This document shows positions 23,521 through 37,541 of a stretch of 64,000 bases of DNA, in pieces (within the stretch, counting starts at the first letter, position 1; each line of letters starts with the position of its first letter). The translations under genes were made by a program, and so were the position numbers. This DNA is from Amphimedon queenslandica (Eukaryota > Porifera > Demospongiae > Haplosclerida > Niphatidae). The stretch spans positions 126,661 through 190,660 of the forward strand of contig NW_003546372.1 of assembly GCF_000090795.2 (NCBI RefSeq), given 5' to 3'. The notes beneath the pieces were generated by a model. That model was not told the origin of the DNA. It searched no databases and worked only from the letters and a program-made list of their open reading frames with translations.

Positions 23521-26500
23521 ATGTTTCAAAAGACGCACCATCACCATCGGAAACCAGTGGAGATAACAGCCCCTAGTCCTGGAGTAGGACACTTCCAGTA
23601 CCCACCGCCAGCGCACCTTCTCCTGCAGCAGCATGAACCCACCGACCATAACAACCAGTCCAAACGAGCCAGCGGTAGAAGATACACTACACCTTCCAAC
23701 CAGGAGAATCCTTACAGAGGTCGCTCTCAATCTCTCTCCAGTAACGTACAGCCAGCCAGTAAAGAGGATAAAAAGAAAAAGTTTTCAATTTTCAAGAAGA
23801 AAAAGAAGTCTGATAATGACCGACATGCCTCAAGGACACCAGAGGTACCTGGGAGGAGAAGTAAAAATGAGCAGTTCAGAGGGTATGGTCCTGAGAGCAT
23901 GCCATTAGCAAGACGTCCTCACTCCTCATCCTCTAATCACCGTGGGGGAGGAGGGGGAGGAGGAGGAACTGAAGAGTTCATTAGAAAAGGCTCTCAACGA
24001 AGCATCAAATCAAGTGATGATTTCCTTGACGACGACGATGAGATTGATTCCAGCATTAACAACGGGGGAGGAGGAGGGAAGATAATACCTCGACCAATGC
24101 TGCAGACAGATTATCCGAGATTCATGTCCACACTGGCCAACGGGAGAGAGAAAGGGGATAATAGCAGACTGGATAATGGCAGACCAGGATATGATAGTTT
24201 AGAGAAGTATGCTGATATAGGGAGAGTAAGAGGGGAAGGTCCTAGCAGTGAGCCTTTCAAGAACAGGTCAATGTCACTGAGGCTGCCTGATCATAAAGCT
24301 GAACATCGTATTGTACCATCACGACCAGCTCCCCCGCCACCTCCTTCTGGCAATAAATCAAATAAAGGAGAGCAGCTACCAACACCAGTAGAGACAGTGG
24401 GTCTGACCAGCAGTGGGTTAAATCCTCTTCCTTTACCTCCGATACCCGGCCTGATTGGTATCAAGAATCATGGTAACACTTGTTTCATGAACGCCATCTT
24501 ACAATGTCTTGGAAACACAGAGAGATTCTTGCACTATATCATCAGTGATGATTGTCAGAGAGACCTGGCCACTTTAAAGAGAAAAAAGAAAAGGAGGGGA
24601 CCTGCTTCACCTCATAATACACTCACTACTGGAGCTAGCTCTCAGCAGGAGGAGTATCTCTCACCGGACAGTCCTGGAGCTGTCATTGATGTCCTCTCTT
24701 ATCTCATAAAATCTTTATGGGGAGGGCAATATGAAGGAAGGATTAGTGCTATCTTTAAAGAGGTTGTTGGTCTTTGGGCAGAGCAGTATAGAGGGCGGAG
24801 TCAGCATGATGCCCAGGAGTTTCTCCTCTGGTTGCTGGGATACCTTCATGATAACCTTAATCTAGCCTCTAGGCATCAAATATCAAAGGTAAAGTAACAG
24901 TACATGCAATGATATACATGTATGTGTACATAGTTACATGTGTAATAATGTATCTGTGTGTGTGTGTGTGTGTACATATCAAATATCTTTCATTCCATTC
25001 TATTGCACTGATTTCTTTGTACTTTAGATTACTCCAAACCTTCCTTGATTCCTCCCTCACTCTCTCTCTTTCTCTCATTTCCCTCACTATCTTTCTAGTT
25101 CTCTCCCCCTCTCTCCTACCTATTCACCCTTTAATTTTGTTTATGATAAGTGTTATTTATATTCTCCATTCTTGACTGTACACATAGACACATAAACATG
25201 TAATACAATATCCATTATCACTTTCTATTTATTTACATCTTTCTTCCTTATAGACTCCTCCTCCGGTACATATAGACACTGACAGAGACTCCTCTCAGAC
25301 TGATAGTTTTGTCTACTCTCTCTTTGGTGGGAACTATCAGTCCAGTCTTCATTGCCCAGAGTGTGGAAACCAGTCCAACACGTTTGACCCTTACCTCTCG
25401 ATTTCTCTCTCAGTACCAAGGCGTGGGACTCGTCCAATCTACATAACAATGACACGAAGACATCAAAATACGACCAAACTAATGCTCTTTGGCTTGAGCG
25501 TCAAAGTCACATGCCTGGTCCAAGAAGTGCAGAAACAGCTGGCCTTGGAGGCAAGATCTCTCCCTCACTATCTCGTGATAGGGACTATGAGAGAGGACGG
25601 GTTTAATCAGTTTTATCACTCGACCGACCCTGTTGCCATTATTCCCGATGATGTTATGCTCTATGCTTATGAGGTCACCCCGTATAAAGGAGACTTCATG
25701 TTCCCACCTGTTCCTGTCCCGCCAGTAATGGAACAGCAAAAGAGCTCTGAAACCATTTACATAATACTCCAGAATAGAGTGGGGCAGGGAGAGTACAGCA
25801 AAAAGTAAGAGAGTGTTCATTATTATTATTATTATTATTGATATTTTTCACGGCATTTTGATTAATTAGTAACAAATTTTGCCATAAATGTATTCTAATT
25901 TATTGATTGGTTGGTTTGTGTTTTGAAGCGTATAAGATTGCGGCATCCAGTCCAGAGCGTGTTATTGTAGAGAGAGAGTGAGATAGGGAGACAGTGTGAC
26001 TTGCTAAATGAATGATGTCCTTATGTGATATGACTAAAAAGATTAGCAACAAAATAATACAATAACATATGTGTGTATGTATTATGTACTCAAAAGGACA
26101 GCATGTGTGTGTCCATTTTATGAGTGCTTGTGATTATTTCATTAGGTACATGTAGATACATGTAGCATAATTGACATACAGTGTACATGTAATAATTGTG
26201 TATTAACTGAGCTATTTGATGTATGTGTACATGTATGTATGTTCACTAATAAATGAGGTCATTATTGTGTGTACGTAATTATGTACGTTTGTACATAAAT
26301 ATTCTCACTAGAAGTCAATGAGACATGTTCTTAGTCCTTAATAAGTAATGCATGGAATGTGTGGAATGTGCTATCACTGCCAAATCCTTTTCCTTTATTG
26401 TTAGGTTTGGTACTCCTTTGTGTCTGAGGGTTTGGAGGGACTTCACTTACTCACAGCTCCAGTCAGTTGTCTTCAAAGGAATAAAGAAATATCTTCATGA

Positions 26501-27524
26501 AGGAGTTAATCCTGAGGTAAAAGACTGTATGGGTATTTTGTCAAAATGGCTAGGAGAGAATTGTTCATATTTTTCCTTAGATTTTTATGATTTTTATAAG
26601 CTGCTAAAAATCTGGCCAACAGGTCAAAATGTCTAGAAGATTATTTCTAAAACATAATTATTTTGATATTATGTAGAAAGTGCAGTTTAATTTGAATTAA
26701 AAAAAACTGTTTCCATGTCTGCTAAAACTTAAAATTGCTCATATGTAACTCCAGAAATTAGAGCCAGGTTCAACTAAGCTTTCTACAGTGTATCAATAAT
26801 TATGTGTCACCTTTTCTTTCTCTCAGATTATTTGTAGGGATTACATATTCTTCAAGTGCCGCGTGCTAGATGGGTTACAAGGCCAAGAGTATTTGGATCC
26901 TTACTGCACTACACCACTGCAATCACCTACCGTTGAAAAGTATGCCAATTTTACATAAAAGAAATCTTTATTACTCTTTCTCAGGGCACTCTCATTAAGT
27001 AAAGTATGGGGCTATGAGTTGCACATTAAGATAATAGCTGAATGGGAGCAATGGATCAAGGATTGGTAAGGGAAATGTCTTGTTTATCACATGATGTATT
27101 CATTAATTCCCTTTAGTGTATGCACTGATATTCCAGAAACACAGCCATTGCTCCATGACAGTGTACATCTAGTCAAAGAGCATTATGATGTTCCTTTGGA
27201 AGCAACTCTTGATGAATGTCTTCAGTGGCACACTCAAGAAGAGAAAGTGAGAGAGAGGGAGAGAGAGGAGGGAGGGAGGGAGAGGAGGGAGGGAGGGAGA
27301 GGAGGGAGGGAGGGAGAGGAGGGAGGGAGGGAGAGGAGGGAGGGAGGGAGAGGAGGGAGGGAGGGAGAGGAGGGAGGGAGGGAGAGGAGGGAGGGAGAGG
27401 AGGGAGTGAGGGAGAGGAGGGAGGGAGAGAGAGGAGGGAGGGAGAGAAAGAGGGGAAGGAGGGAGAAAGAGAGGGAGAGAGAGAGAGAGGAGGGAGGGAG
27501 AGAGAGAGAGAGAGAGAGAGTATG

Positions 27525-27573
<49 letters not shown>

Positions 27574-28878
27574 GGTGAACTAACGTGTCTTCTTTCCTGC
27601 TCTAGCTTGGTGATGAGGACTCTTGGTCTTGTCCTCAATGCAAGCGTCCTCAAATTGGAGCAAAGAAAAGAATCACATTTTCAACACTACCTGACATATT
27701 GATAGTCCATTTGAAGAGATTTGAACAAGTAAGAAGAGAGAGAAAGAAAGAAGACAGGATTTATTATGTTTATCTAATAGGACGAATACACCCAGGCTAA
27801 GTTGGATACATGGATAAAGTTTCCAACCTCTGGGTTAGACATGTCGCCCTACGTCTCTCAGACTCCCATTCTCCGTCCTTCCTCAGCTCTGGCCTATCAG
27901 AATCACTCCACTAAAGTTGCTGTTGCTCTCAACGGTGGAAGAAACATCTCAACTTTACCGGCAAACGGGAAGAGCACTCATTTTGAGGACAAAAGTCGTA
28001 AGTTTTTCATTTTCAAAAAGAACAAGAAACCAAAGAAATCCTTGACCCCAGTCATATCCTCTCCTGTACATGCAACACACGACACCAAAGTAGTCACTAA
28101 CAATCTGAACTCGGCCTCGATACATCCTCCTAGTTACATGTATGACCTCTACAGTGTGTGCTATCACTATGGTGACATGAATCGTGGCCACTATACAGCC
28201 CATTGTCTCAACCCAGTTAACAATCAGTGGTATATCTTTGATGATCACCGAGTCCTTCCAGTCCAGAGCGAAGACCAGCTGGTATCACAGAATGCCTACA
28301 TTTTGTTTTACGTTCGGCGGAACACGAGAAAGGCCTGGCTTAAATCGATACCACAAGAAAAGAAAAACGGTCACTGGATAAACCAGCTATCGTCTCAGAA
28401 TCAGCTCCATCTTTCCTCCCTCCCTCCCCTTGATCATAGCCTATTCAGCCCCCAGAGACAAGGCTCTGTTACTTCTGCCCATACTCTATCAACCGCCAGT
28501 GGAGTATCACCAGATAACATATTCTTTCCGTCTCATATGCATAATTTATCGGCGGAATTAGCTCCTCCTGCTATAAACTTTCATGCCCGACAATACTCTG
28601 CTGGCTCCTCCTCTAACGGAGGACAGCCTCCTAGCCTCCTCTCTCCGTACAGTACAATAGCCCCTCCCCATAGCAACCAAGCTCCTCCCCATAGTTACCT
28701 GGCCCCGCCCTATCCTCATAGTTTACCCTCCCCCAGCATTGCCTCCTCTACTCCGTCCTATCTCTCTCAAACCACACCCACTTCCTCCTCGTCTTATTTC
28801 AGTAAGAGGGTCGGGAGTTTCCATGGCAACTCTCATCATCGTGCCGCCCACGAATCCCATTCTGCTACAAGAGTTTAA
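23521..28878 (+). CDS. Ubiquitin-specific protease, USP31/USP43-like
   Basis: Eight exons (23521-24888, 25254-25804, 26405-26516, 26827-26939, 26985-27065, 27117-27246, 27606-27728, 27781-28878) give about 1191 residues. The Cys box is IKNHGNTCFMNAILQCLGNT and the His box YHYGDMNRGHYTAHC with FDDHRVLPV, so the catalytic Cys and His are present. Zinc-finger pairs CPECGNQ and CPQCKRP, then ILIVHLKRFEQ, are the usual USP landmarks. A disordered basic N-terminus of about 310 residues and a Pro/Ser/His-rich tail flank the domain. Insertion of several hundred residues between the boxes and HGNTCFMNA fit the USP31/43 branch. Two look-alike basic segments, KKFSIFKKKKK and RKFFIFKKNKKPKK, sit in the N-terminal arm and in the catalytic insert. 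Confidence 0.88.
26520..26790. repeat. Fragment of the ~155-base unit repeat
   Basis: Intronic copy of about 1.5 units (ttgtcaaaatggctaggaga, atttttatgatttttataag, ttatgtagaaagtgcagttt). Its ends are not clear. Confidence 0.5.
27240..27575 (+). repeat. Purine minisatellite in deubiquitinase intron
   Basis: Tandem runs of a GAGGGAGGGAGA-type unit pass into (GA)n. Together they fill nearly the whole 359-base intron 27247-27605, which keeps GTGAGA and CTCTAG splice ends. The long Arg/Glu ORFs read from it are by-products. Confidence 0.93.
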
Positions 28879-29076
28879 TTAATTTTTTATATAAATATTT
28901 AAAATTATATATCAATCTGTCTGATTATAAATTTCATTTTTGTTACTGTTTATTGTATAATAATTTTTTATGATTATTTTTTAAAGAAAACAAACCGTAT
29001 ACTTTTGAAAGATGACATTTATTTTCCGTATACTATACTAGCTAGTTCATAGGCGTGGCTTCATAATTTAAAAAGG

Positions 29077-29092
29077 TTTTAGGCGCCTTTTT
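29077..29092. promoter_or_regulatory. E2F/CDE-like palindrome upstream of UBE2S
   Basis: ttttaggcgccttttt is centred on GGCGCC about 50 bases before the UBE2S start. UBE2S in vertebrates is a cell-cycle gene controlled by E2F and the LIN54-containing MuvB complex. Motif resemblance only. Confidence 0.35.
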
Positions 29093-29139
29093 GGGTTCTT
29101 CATCAACTTCCTCTCAAGGTCTAATCTCTCTCTTTTACC

Positions 29140-30779
29140 ATGGCCTCTGTTAGTATCATTACTGACTTGCAGCTATATATATATTCTCTATTTTTTCTAG
29201 ACTTCTTCCATCAGTAATGTAGAGAATCTACCGCCTCACATACTTAAAAGAATATCAAGAGAAGTATACGAAATATCAGAATCCCCACCAGAAGGAATAA
29301 AGATGTTTATTAATGAGGAAGACATTACTGACATACAAGCATCCATTGAAGGACCATGTAAGATATTATTATTGTTTGTTATTATAATTTTATATTAATG
29401 ATTATTATTTTTTTCATATCTATGCACAATTCCCTCCTACCTACTTTAATTAATGTAGCTGGCACTCCATACGAAGGTGGCCTTTTTAAAATGAAACTAG
29501 TTTTGAGCAAAGAGTTCCCTGCTGTACCTCCGCAAGGTATGAAATAAAATTAACTACTTGTTATTTTTATTTTTAATCTTTAGGGTTCTTTCTTACTAAA
29601 ATATTCCATCCCAATGTTGCAAAAAATGGAGCGATCTGTGTCAACACACTTAAGAAGGACTGGAAACCCGAACACGGAATAAAACATATTTTACTAGTAA
29701 GCTTGAGTTGAGAGTGAGGGAGGAAAAATGTTCATGTCATGGTTTCCCACAAAGCATGCTAAGTGAGCTAAACAGCATGTTTCATGAGCTGACAACACTA
29801 CAACACAGTACATGGCATTTGGCCTGACATTTCAGCAACTTAAAAAATTTATTTAAGAAATCTAATCTTGATTGGAATGAGCTCAAAGTGTCTATGCAAC
29901 ATCAGGACATGTATATGTATCAGAAAAATTAAAAAATGGAGAATTCTCTACTTTTCATTTTTGGCGAAATTCGGCCAATGGACATTTACTATAGTACATG
30001 GACTTTGGCCTGATTTTTGAGCAACTTTAAAAATTCATAAAAATTGAATAAGGAAAATATGCATCAGAAAAATTATAAAGATGGAGAATTCTTGCCTTTT
30101 CATAATTTGGCAAAATTTGGCCAATGACCATGTTATACATGTAGTTTGGCCTGAGCAACTTTAAAAATTCGTAAAAATACAATTTTGATCAGAATCAGCT
30201 CATAGTTGATACACAACATAAGAACATGTGCATGTATATGTATCAGAAAATTTTAAACAGAGAATTTTTTTCCTAGTAATTTTTTGGTGATATGCTAGTA
30301 CAGGGTCTTTGGTCCAATTTTTGACCAACTTGACAATCCACTGACAAGAAGCTGCATGAGCACTATGCCAAAATCCTGTGGAAACCTGGAAATGATGAAA
30401 TTCATTGCACTCACATCCCTCTCTCTCTCTCTCTTTCTCCCACTAGACAGTCAAATGCTTACTAATCTATCCGAATCCTGAATCAGCTTTAAACGAAGAA
30501 GCTGGTAGACTATTATTAGAGCAATACGATGAATATTCAAGATATGCTAAAATGATGACAGAGATTCATGCTAAACCACAAAAACCTTCCACCTCCTCTT
30601 CAACCAGCATTGATGCTTGTTGCCCTTCATCTTCCAAGAGCACTGAGGAAGACAAAGATGGAGAGCTGTTGAAAAAGAAAGGAACAGATAAAGGAAAGAT
30701 CCCCAGTACTGCTGCTGCTGCAACAGCAGCTGCTGAGAAAAAGAAGAAGGAAAAGAAGAAAGCTTTAAAACGGTTGTAG
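29140..30779 (+). CDS. UBE2S: Ubiquitin-conjugating enzyme E2 S
   Basis: Five exons (29140-29148, 29201-29357, 29459-29536, 29584-29696, 30447-30779) give 229 residues; human is 222. The first coding exon is just 9 bases (MAS). The UBC fold includes [20 protein letters not shown] with the active Cys. The lysine-rich tail ends [13 protein letters not shown], like the human C-terminal peptide ending RRL that docks on the anaphase-promoting complex. UBE2S extends Lys11-linked ubiquitin chains for APC/C in mitosis. The last intron holds a whole unit-repeat element. Confidence 0.95.
29741..30386 (+). repeat. Unit-repeat element, whole-looking reference copy
   Basis: It begins ggtttcccacaaagcatgct and ends ccaaaatcctgtggaaacc; the outermost ~10 bases are inverted repeats of each other. 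About four tandem units of ~155 bases lie between. It is in the last UBE2S intron and has no ORF of note. Confidence 0.8.
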
Positions 30780-30947
30780 TTATAGTAACGATATTATTAT
30801 AAAATAAATCTATTTCATCTCCTGGCATTAAATTTATTTCTATTTCCTCTTTTCACTCAAATTATTAAAGCAGTATAATGATAACACATTAATAACACAA
30901 TAATAATAATAATAATAATAATAACAAGCACTCTGAATTGTAGTTTG

Positions 30948-33900
30948 TCAATTTAATTTTGAGTAACAAGCCTTTAGAGACGCTTCTCCATATTCCAGTA
31001 AAGGCTCCCTCAGTACAGTGTACTTGACTAGTTCTGGTGGATCGGCATTTTCAGTACTAGCATTAGTACTTTCTTTTATCTGTTGTACTTCATCTTTCTT
31101 TCTCTTTAAAAGTATCTTGATGCGTTTTAGGATACCATTCCAACATTTTCTGACCCTTTTGAAGCGAATGTAAATGTGATAAGAGACAACCAGGAACACT
31201 GCAAACAGAGCAAGGAGCAATGCACTGTAAACTGCTAGCAAGTAACCAACGTAGATACCCTGTGGTATCTCGGACAGAGAATCAAAGAATTCTATCTGAG
31301 CTTCACTAAATAGACTTACCATAACTAGCAGAAGAATGTTTAGCAACAAATAGACATCGAGTATGTTTTGAGCAGCTCCTTTGAATGGCTTGACAAGGAC
31401 GTGAATGAACAGCAGTATCATTATGTACAACCCAAGGCCAAAGACATTACCTGGATAAGGTACAAAGCTAGCCAGTATAAATGGAGGCACACGTGCCAAT
31501 AGTCTCAGACCAATCCAGAAATGAAAAGAGGTTCTGTACGGAGCCCAAAATGCATCGTATACAGGTATCAGATATACACCAATCCTGGTCTTGAGAGCTA
31601 GTGGTGGGAACATTAGCAATATAGGGAATGGTAGAATGTATATTACTATGTTTATTATACTTATTATAGCCAACGGGGCATGAGCTGCACTGAAGTATTC
31701 TATGCTAGGGTCAGGAGCCCACCTCCAAGGAGCATCATCATCGATTCTAGTAACACTCAATGCAGAAGTACAGGCCTGTAGCACAGAGACATAGCTTAGG
31801 AGTATTGTACTAGCAAATACTCCAGCTCTATCATCACAAAGTATGTACTTGAGGCAAAATTTGTATTTTGTGAGGAATGCATTGAGAAACATTAGTATCC
31901 ACAGGTAGATTGGAAAAGCAAAATTCAAGTAATTTCTAGTGAGTGTAGTCATTCCATCGTAGAAACAAACCGGGAACCCAATATTAAGATTAATGATTGA
32001 GAAAGTATAAAGGAAGAAAAAGACTCCAGTGCTGGGCTGCTGCATTAACAAAGAAGACTGGAATGGAACGATTACATTAGAATAGAATATGAGCCCATTG
32101 AGAAACCCACGTGACACAGTGATCCCTACCTTACCAATTAATGCAATAACAATCACTCCAGCAGCTATAAAATACAGTATCATTGACACATATCCATTGG
32201 AGCATCTGGCACAATTGTTACTCCCAAATTGTATGCTGTATCCTTCCTTGCACTGTCCACAAAGGAGGCCAGCCCTATTCGATCCATTTTTACATTGGAC
32301 ATCAAAATCCAGACTGGTTACATTGTCCTTGGAACCTAATTGACAGTAGTCAAAGAGACAAGTGTGGGCAATCAGTGTCTTTGTGGTACTGTTAACTGGC
32401 CCCAACCACAAGTTGTTAGGGACTCTAAACGAGACCGTCTCTGGTGAGCAGATGATGGTTGGATATTTAACAGCAAAGGCAGCATTGCATATACACTTCT
32501 TGTACAAGTCATCGCCTGAAGAGCTGAATTCAAACCCTGGATAGCAATCCCTAACCGTCACATTCATGGTATATTCTGATGTTGATTGCACTGAGAATAA
32601 AGTCACGGGGTAGTCTTGTTGTCTTTCTGGTTCATCAATTGTTCTAACTGATAGTGGAGTGTTTGTTTCACGGTCATGTATAAACCAATACACAGAATTA
32701 TCGATGTACGATTTACTCTGGCCATAGACTTGATTGTCGTCAACATTGGAATATATCAGTTCAGCTATTTCTTGATTGAATCTGTCATAAGCAATGACGT
32801 TTACATCCAATACTTGACCAGGCATCACTGGGTAGTTATTTGTAGTGACATTAAATTTATATGAAGCCGTGCCAAATGTTTTATCATCAATTTTTGGATT
32901 AAATTGGAATATTCCCACTTTCTCCAGATAATAATACACTGATGTTATATTGGTTTGATCGACAAATCTATTAGCCCAGACACAGGTTTGCAATGTTGAT
33001 CCATATATCTGTGTAGCAATGGGTGCAACATTGGAATCAAATCTAACCGTTATGTTAAGATCACTGATATTAAAATCATAGACTGCAAATGCATTTAATT
33101 CAGTCAGAAATATGAAACAATCGAAATAATTGATGGCATCATTTGTACTTATAAACGTAAAGTAAATGGCTCCTCCATGAAGAAAGGCACTGTTATTAGC
33201 GAGAATAGTTGCACTGTTATTGTGAAGAATCAGATAAGAGGATGAAGAGAGGCCCATTGCTCCACCATACACTCCTGTATTATTAGCTATCAATACTGTA
33301 TCATGCATATGAATGATACCTCTTGTTGTATGCAGTGGTGTTCCGGTGTTATTAAGAAAAGAATTATACTCAATAAATGATAAGTCCAAAGCAACTGCAT
33401 CAAGTATGCTTGAGCTCTGAACTGAAGTGCTTGTAAACCCATTGTGAATGGCCCTCAGTTTGTTGTGCATAAATTTACAGTTTTGAAACAATACACGAGT
33501 ACCTTCTTGAGTTCCTCTATACTTATCTTCCATGAGATACACAGCCCCACCAAAGTATGCTTTGTTATATTCAAAGGAGCAGTCCTTTAACCTCAGTGAG
33601 TAAGACGTGACGCTAGGTATTGCTACAGCATAGCGTGAGAGGTATAGCAATGCCGAGCCAGATAAAGCAATGTTATTTCTAAAATGACAATTCTCAATTG
33701 ATATGCTGTTGTTACCTGTAATGTACGGAGCTTGTTGAGTTGGAGGGAAGATGATATCAACGATAATCATGACACCCTGGCCAGAGAGATTATGATCCAT
33801 GAAATGCTCTGGGGTAAAATCAAAACCGTTCCTCTCAAATGTGCTGTCAGTGATGGATAAGTGTGAATTCTGGACACCAATGAATGCACCAAGCAATATA

Positions 33901-34793
33901 CCACCTCCATGAGTAGCAGAATTATTCTTAAATAAACTCTGGTCGATATCCAAAGTGACATCATAGTCACTCTGGGCGAGGATCACTGATAGCCCACCAC
34001 CACCTCCAGTTGGATAGGTAGTAAGAGAAGGAAGGAATGAAGGATAAATTAAGTAACTGGCAATAATGTCACAGTTAATATTGTAAAGGAAACTAGAGTT
34101 GCTGACACTCATGTGAGTAGAGTAGGAGACATTGTTATCAGTGTTGTGATAGTACACTAACAGGCCACCTCCTGTACTTTTCTGAGGCCCACTCACTGGC
34201 GTATTGTTAAAGAATACACAGGAATCAATGGTAAAACTTCCTAGAACATTAACTGCCATCAGTCCTATACCAATAGTGTCATTTACTGATACACCATATA
34301 ATGTTACATCCAAGGCATTAATGATAACAGTACCAAAACGAAGTGCAGGATCAATGGAAAATGTTAACAAAAACTCGGGGACAGAGGAATTAATTTCATT
34401 ACTAACATTGCTACCAGACAGACTACAGTTCAGTATGGTAACATATTTGATGGTTAGGTCAGTAATGTTTATAAAAGCTAATCCAACTCCTTCCTGGCAA
34501 CTAATGACAGTGTCCTCCTCTTCACTACCAACTATACTAATATTGCTTATATCAGTAACAGGACTGAACCTTGTCAACCAGTGACAACCTGGTTGAAGAA
34601 TTAACTCAACATTTGATGAAATATTTTCCAATGAATCTTGCAATTGGTAAGAGGCATTGTCTGGGGCTACACTGCAGTTAGGAGTGCTAGAATTCAAATC
34701 ATTTAATAGAATGTCTCTTCCATTGGAGTGGCTGATGAGACAGAGAGCAGTGAAAACTACTAGCCAGCTACAGTGCTTCATTGACAACTCCAT
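30948..34793 (-). CDS. Intronless beta-helix ectodomain, multi-pass membrane protein
   Basis: One open frame of 1281 residues without introns, in a region where all other genes are split. It has a signal peptide (residues ~1-25) and a long ectodomain rich in N-x-S/T sites. FxxN and GGA[I/V/L] repeats (HGGGILLG, FGGAVYL, YGGAMGLS, HGGAIYF) fit the Pmp-type right-handed beta-helix. A Cys-rich patch follows (CNAAF...C, GLLCGQCKEGYSIQFGSNNC near residue 845). From about residue 865 come roughly eight or nine hydrophobic spans (MILYFIAAGVIVIALIG, YLWILMFLNAFL, LAIISIINIVIYILPFPILL, LYIMILLFIHVLV, LLLNILLLVMVSLF, LLLALFAVFLVVSYHI) and a basic cytosolic tail. I do not know its function. A cell-surface receptor or adhesion role is a guess. 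Confidence 0.82.
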   Translation of the reverse strand: MELSMKHCSWLVVFTALCLISHSNGRDILLNDLNSSTPNCSVAPDNASYQLQDSLENISSNVELILQPGCHWLTRFSPVTDISNISIVGSEEEDTVISCQEGVGLAFINITDLTIKYVTILNCSLSGSNVSNEINSSVPEFLLTFSIDPALRFGTVIINALDVTLYGVSVNDTIGIGLMAVNVLGSFTIDSCVFFNNTPVSGPQKSTGGGLLVYYHNTDNNVSYSTHMSVSNSSFLYNINCDIIASYLIYPSFLPSLTTYPTGGGGGLSVILAQSDYDVTLDIDQSLFKNNSATHGGGILLGAFIGVQNSHLSITDSTFERNGFDFTPEHFMDHNLSGQGVMIIVDIIFPPTQQAPYITGNNSISIENCHFRNNIALSGSALLYLSRYAVAIPSVTSYSLRLKDCSFEYNKAYFGGAVYLMEDKYRGTQEGTRVLFQNCKFMHNKLRAIHNGFTSTSVQSSSILDAVALDLSFIEYNSFLNNTGTPLHTTRGIIHMHDTVLIANNTGVYGGAMGLSSSSYLILHNNSATILANNSAFLHGGAIYFTFISTNDAINYFDCFIFLTELNAFAVYDFNISDLNITVRFDSNVAPIATQIYGSTLQTCVWANRFVDQTNITSVYYYLEKVGIFQFNPKIDDKTFGTASYKFNVTTNNYPVMPGQVLDVNVIAYDRFNQEIAELIYSNVDDNQVYGQSKSYIDNSVYWFIHDRETNTPLSVRTIDEPERQQDYPVTLFSVQSTSEYTMNVTVRDCYPGFEFSSSGDDLYKKCICNAAFAVKYPTIICSPETVSFRVPNNLWLGPVNSTTKTLIAHTCLFDYCQLGSKDNVTSLDFDVQCKNGSNRAGLLCGQCKEGYSIQFGSNNCARCSNGYVSMILYFIAAGVIVIALIGKVGITVSRGFLNGLIFYSNVIVPFQSSLLMQQPSTGVFFFLYTFSIINLNIGFPVCFYDGMTTLTRNYLNFAFPIYLWILMFLNAFLTKYKFCLKYILCDDRAGVFASTILLSYVSVLQACTSALSVTRIDDDAPWRWAPDPSIEYFSAAHAPLAIISIINIVIYILPFPILLMFPPLALKTRIGVYLIPVYDAFWAPYRTSFHFWIGLRLLARVPPFILASFVPYPGNVFGLGLYIMILLFIHVLVKPFKGAAQNILDVYLLLNILLLVMVSLFSEAQIEFFDSLSEIPQGIYVGYLLAVYSALLLALFAVFLVVSYHIYIRFKRVRKCWNGILKRIKILLKRKKDEVQQIKESTNASTENADPPELVKYTVLREPLLEYGEASLKACYSKLN

Positions 34794-34921
34794 CTTTCTT
34801 TGTTATCATATACTAATGAAATTCTTTTATAACATTTTGTCAAAACAGTCATATGCATGATTACATAATTAAAACATGCATATATCAGCACACACACACA
34901 TGGGGATTAGTGATCATCTCT

Positions 34922-37362
<2,441 letters not shown>

Positions 37363-37541
37363 TTTCTGCTTGTTTACAGAATACGCCCACTGAGAGAGGA
37401 GTGGCTCTTTACTTTTGCAACAACATGCATTATTTGTAAAACTAAGCTATAAATATAATTAAATTTTAAATTATAATTAAATATAATTATGCTCTAATAA
37501 TCAAAACACACACAGCAAAGAAATAAACAAGAAATAAAGTT

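Noticed and set aside
23446-23730. Minus-strand ORF at the deubiquitinase start
   Set aside because: No start context, splice support or known motif; antisense to the first exon.
27091-27702. Long Arg/Glu/Gly ORFs in three frames
   Set aside because: By-products of the purine minisatellite in a deubiquitinase intron.
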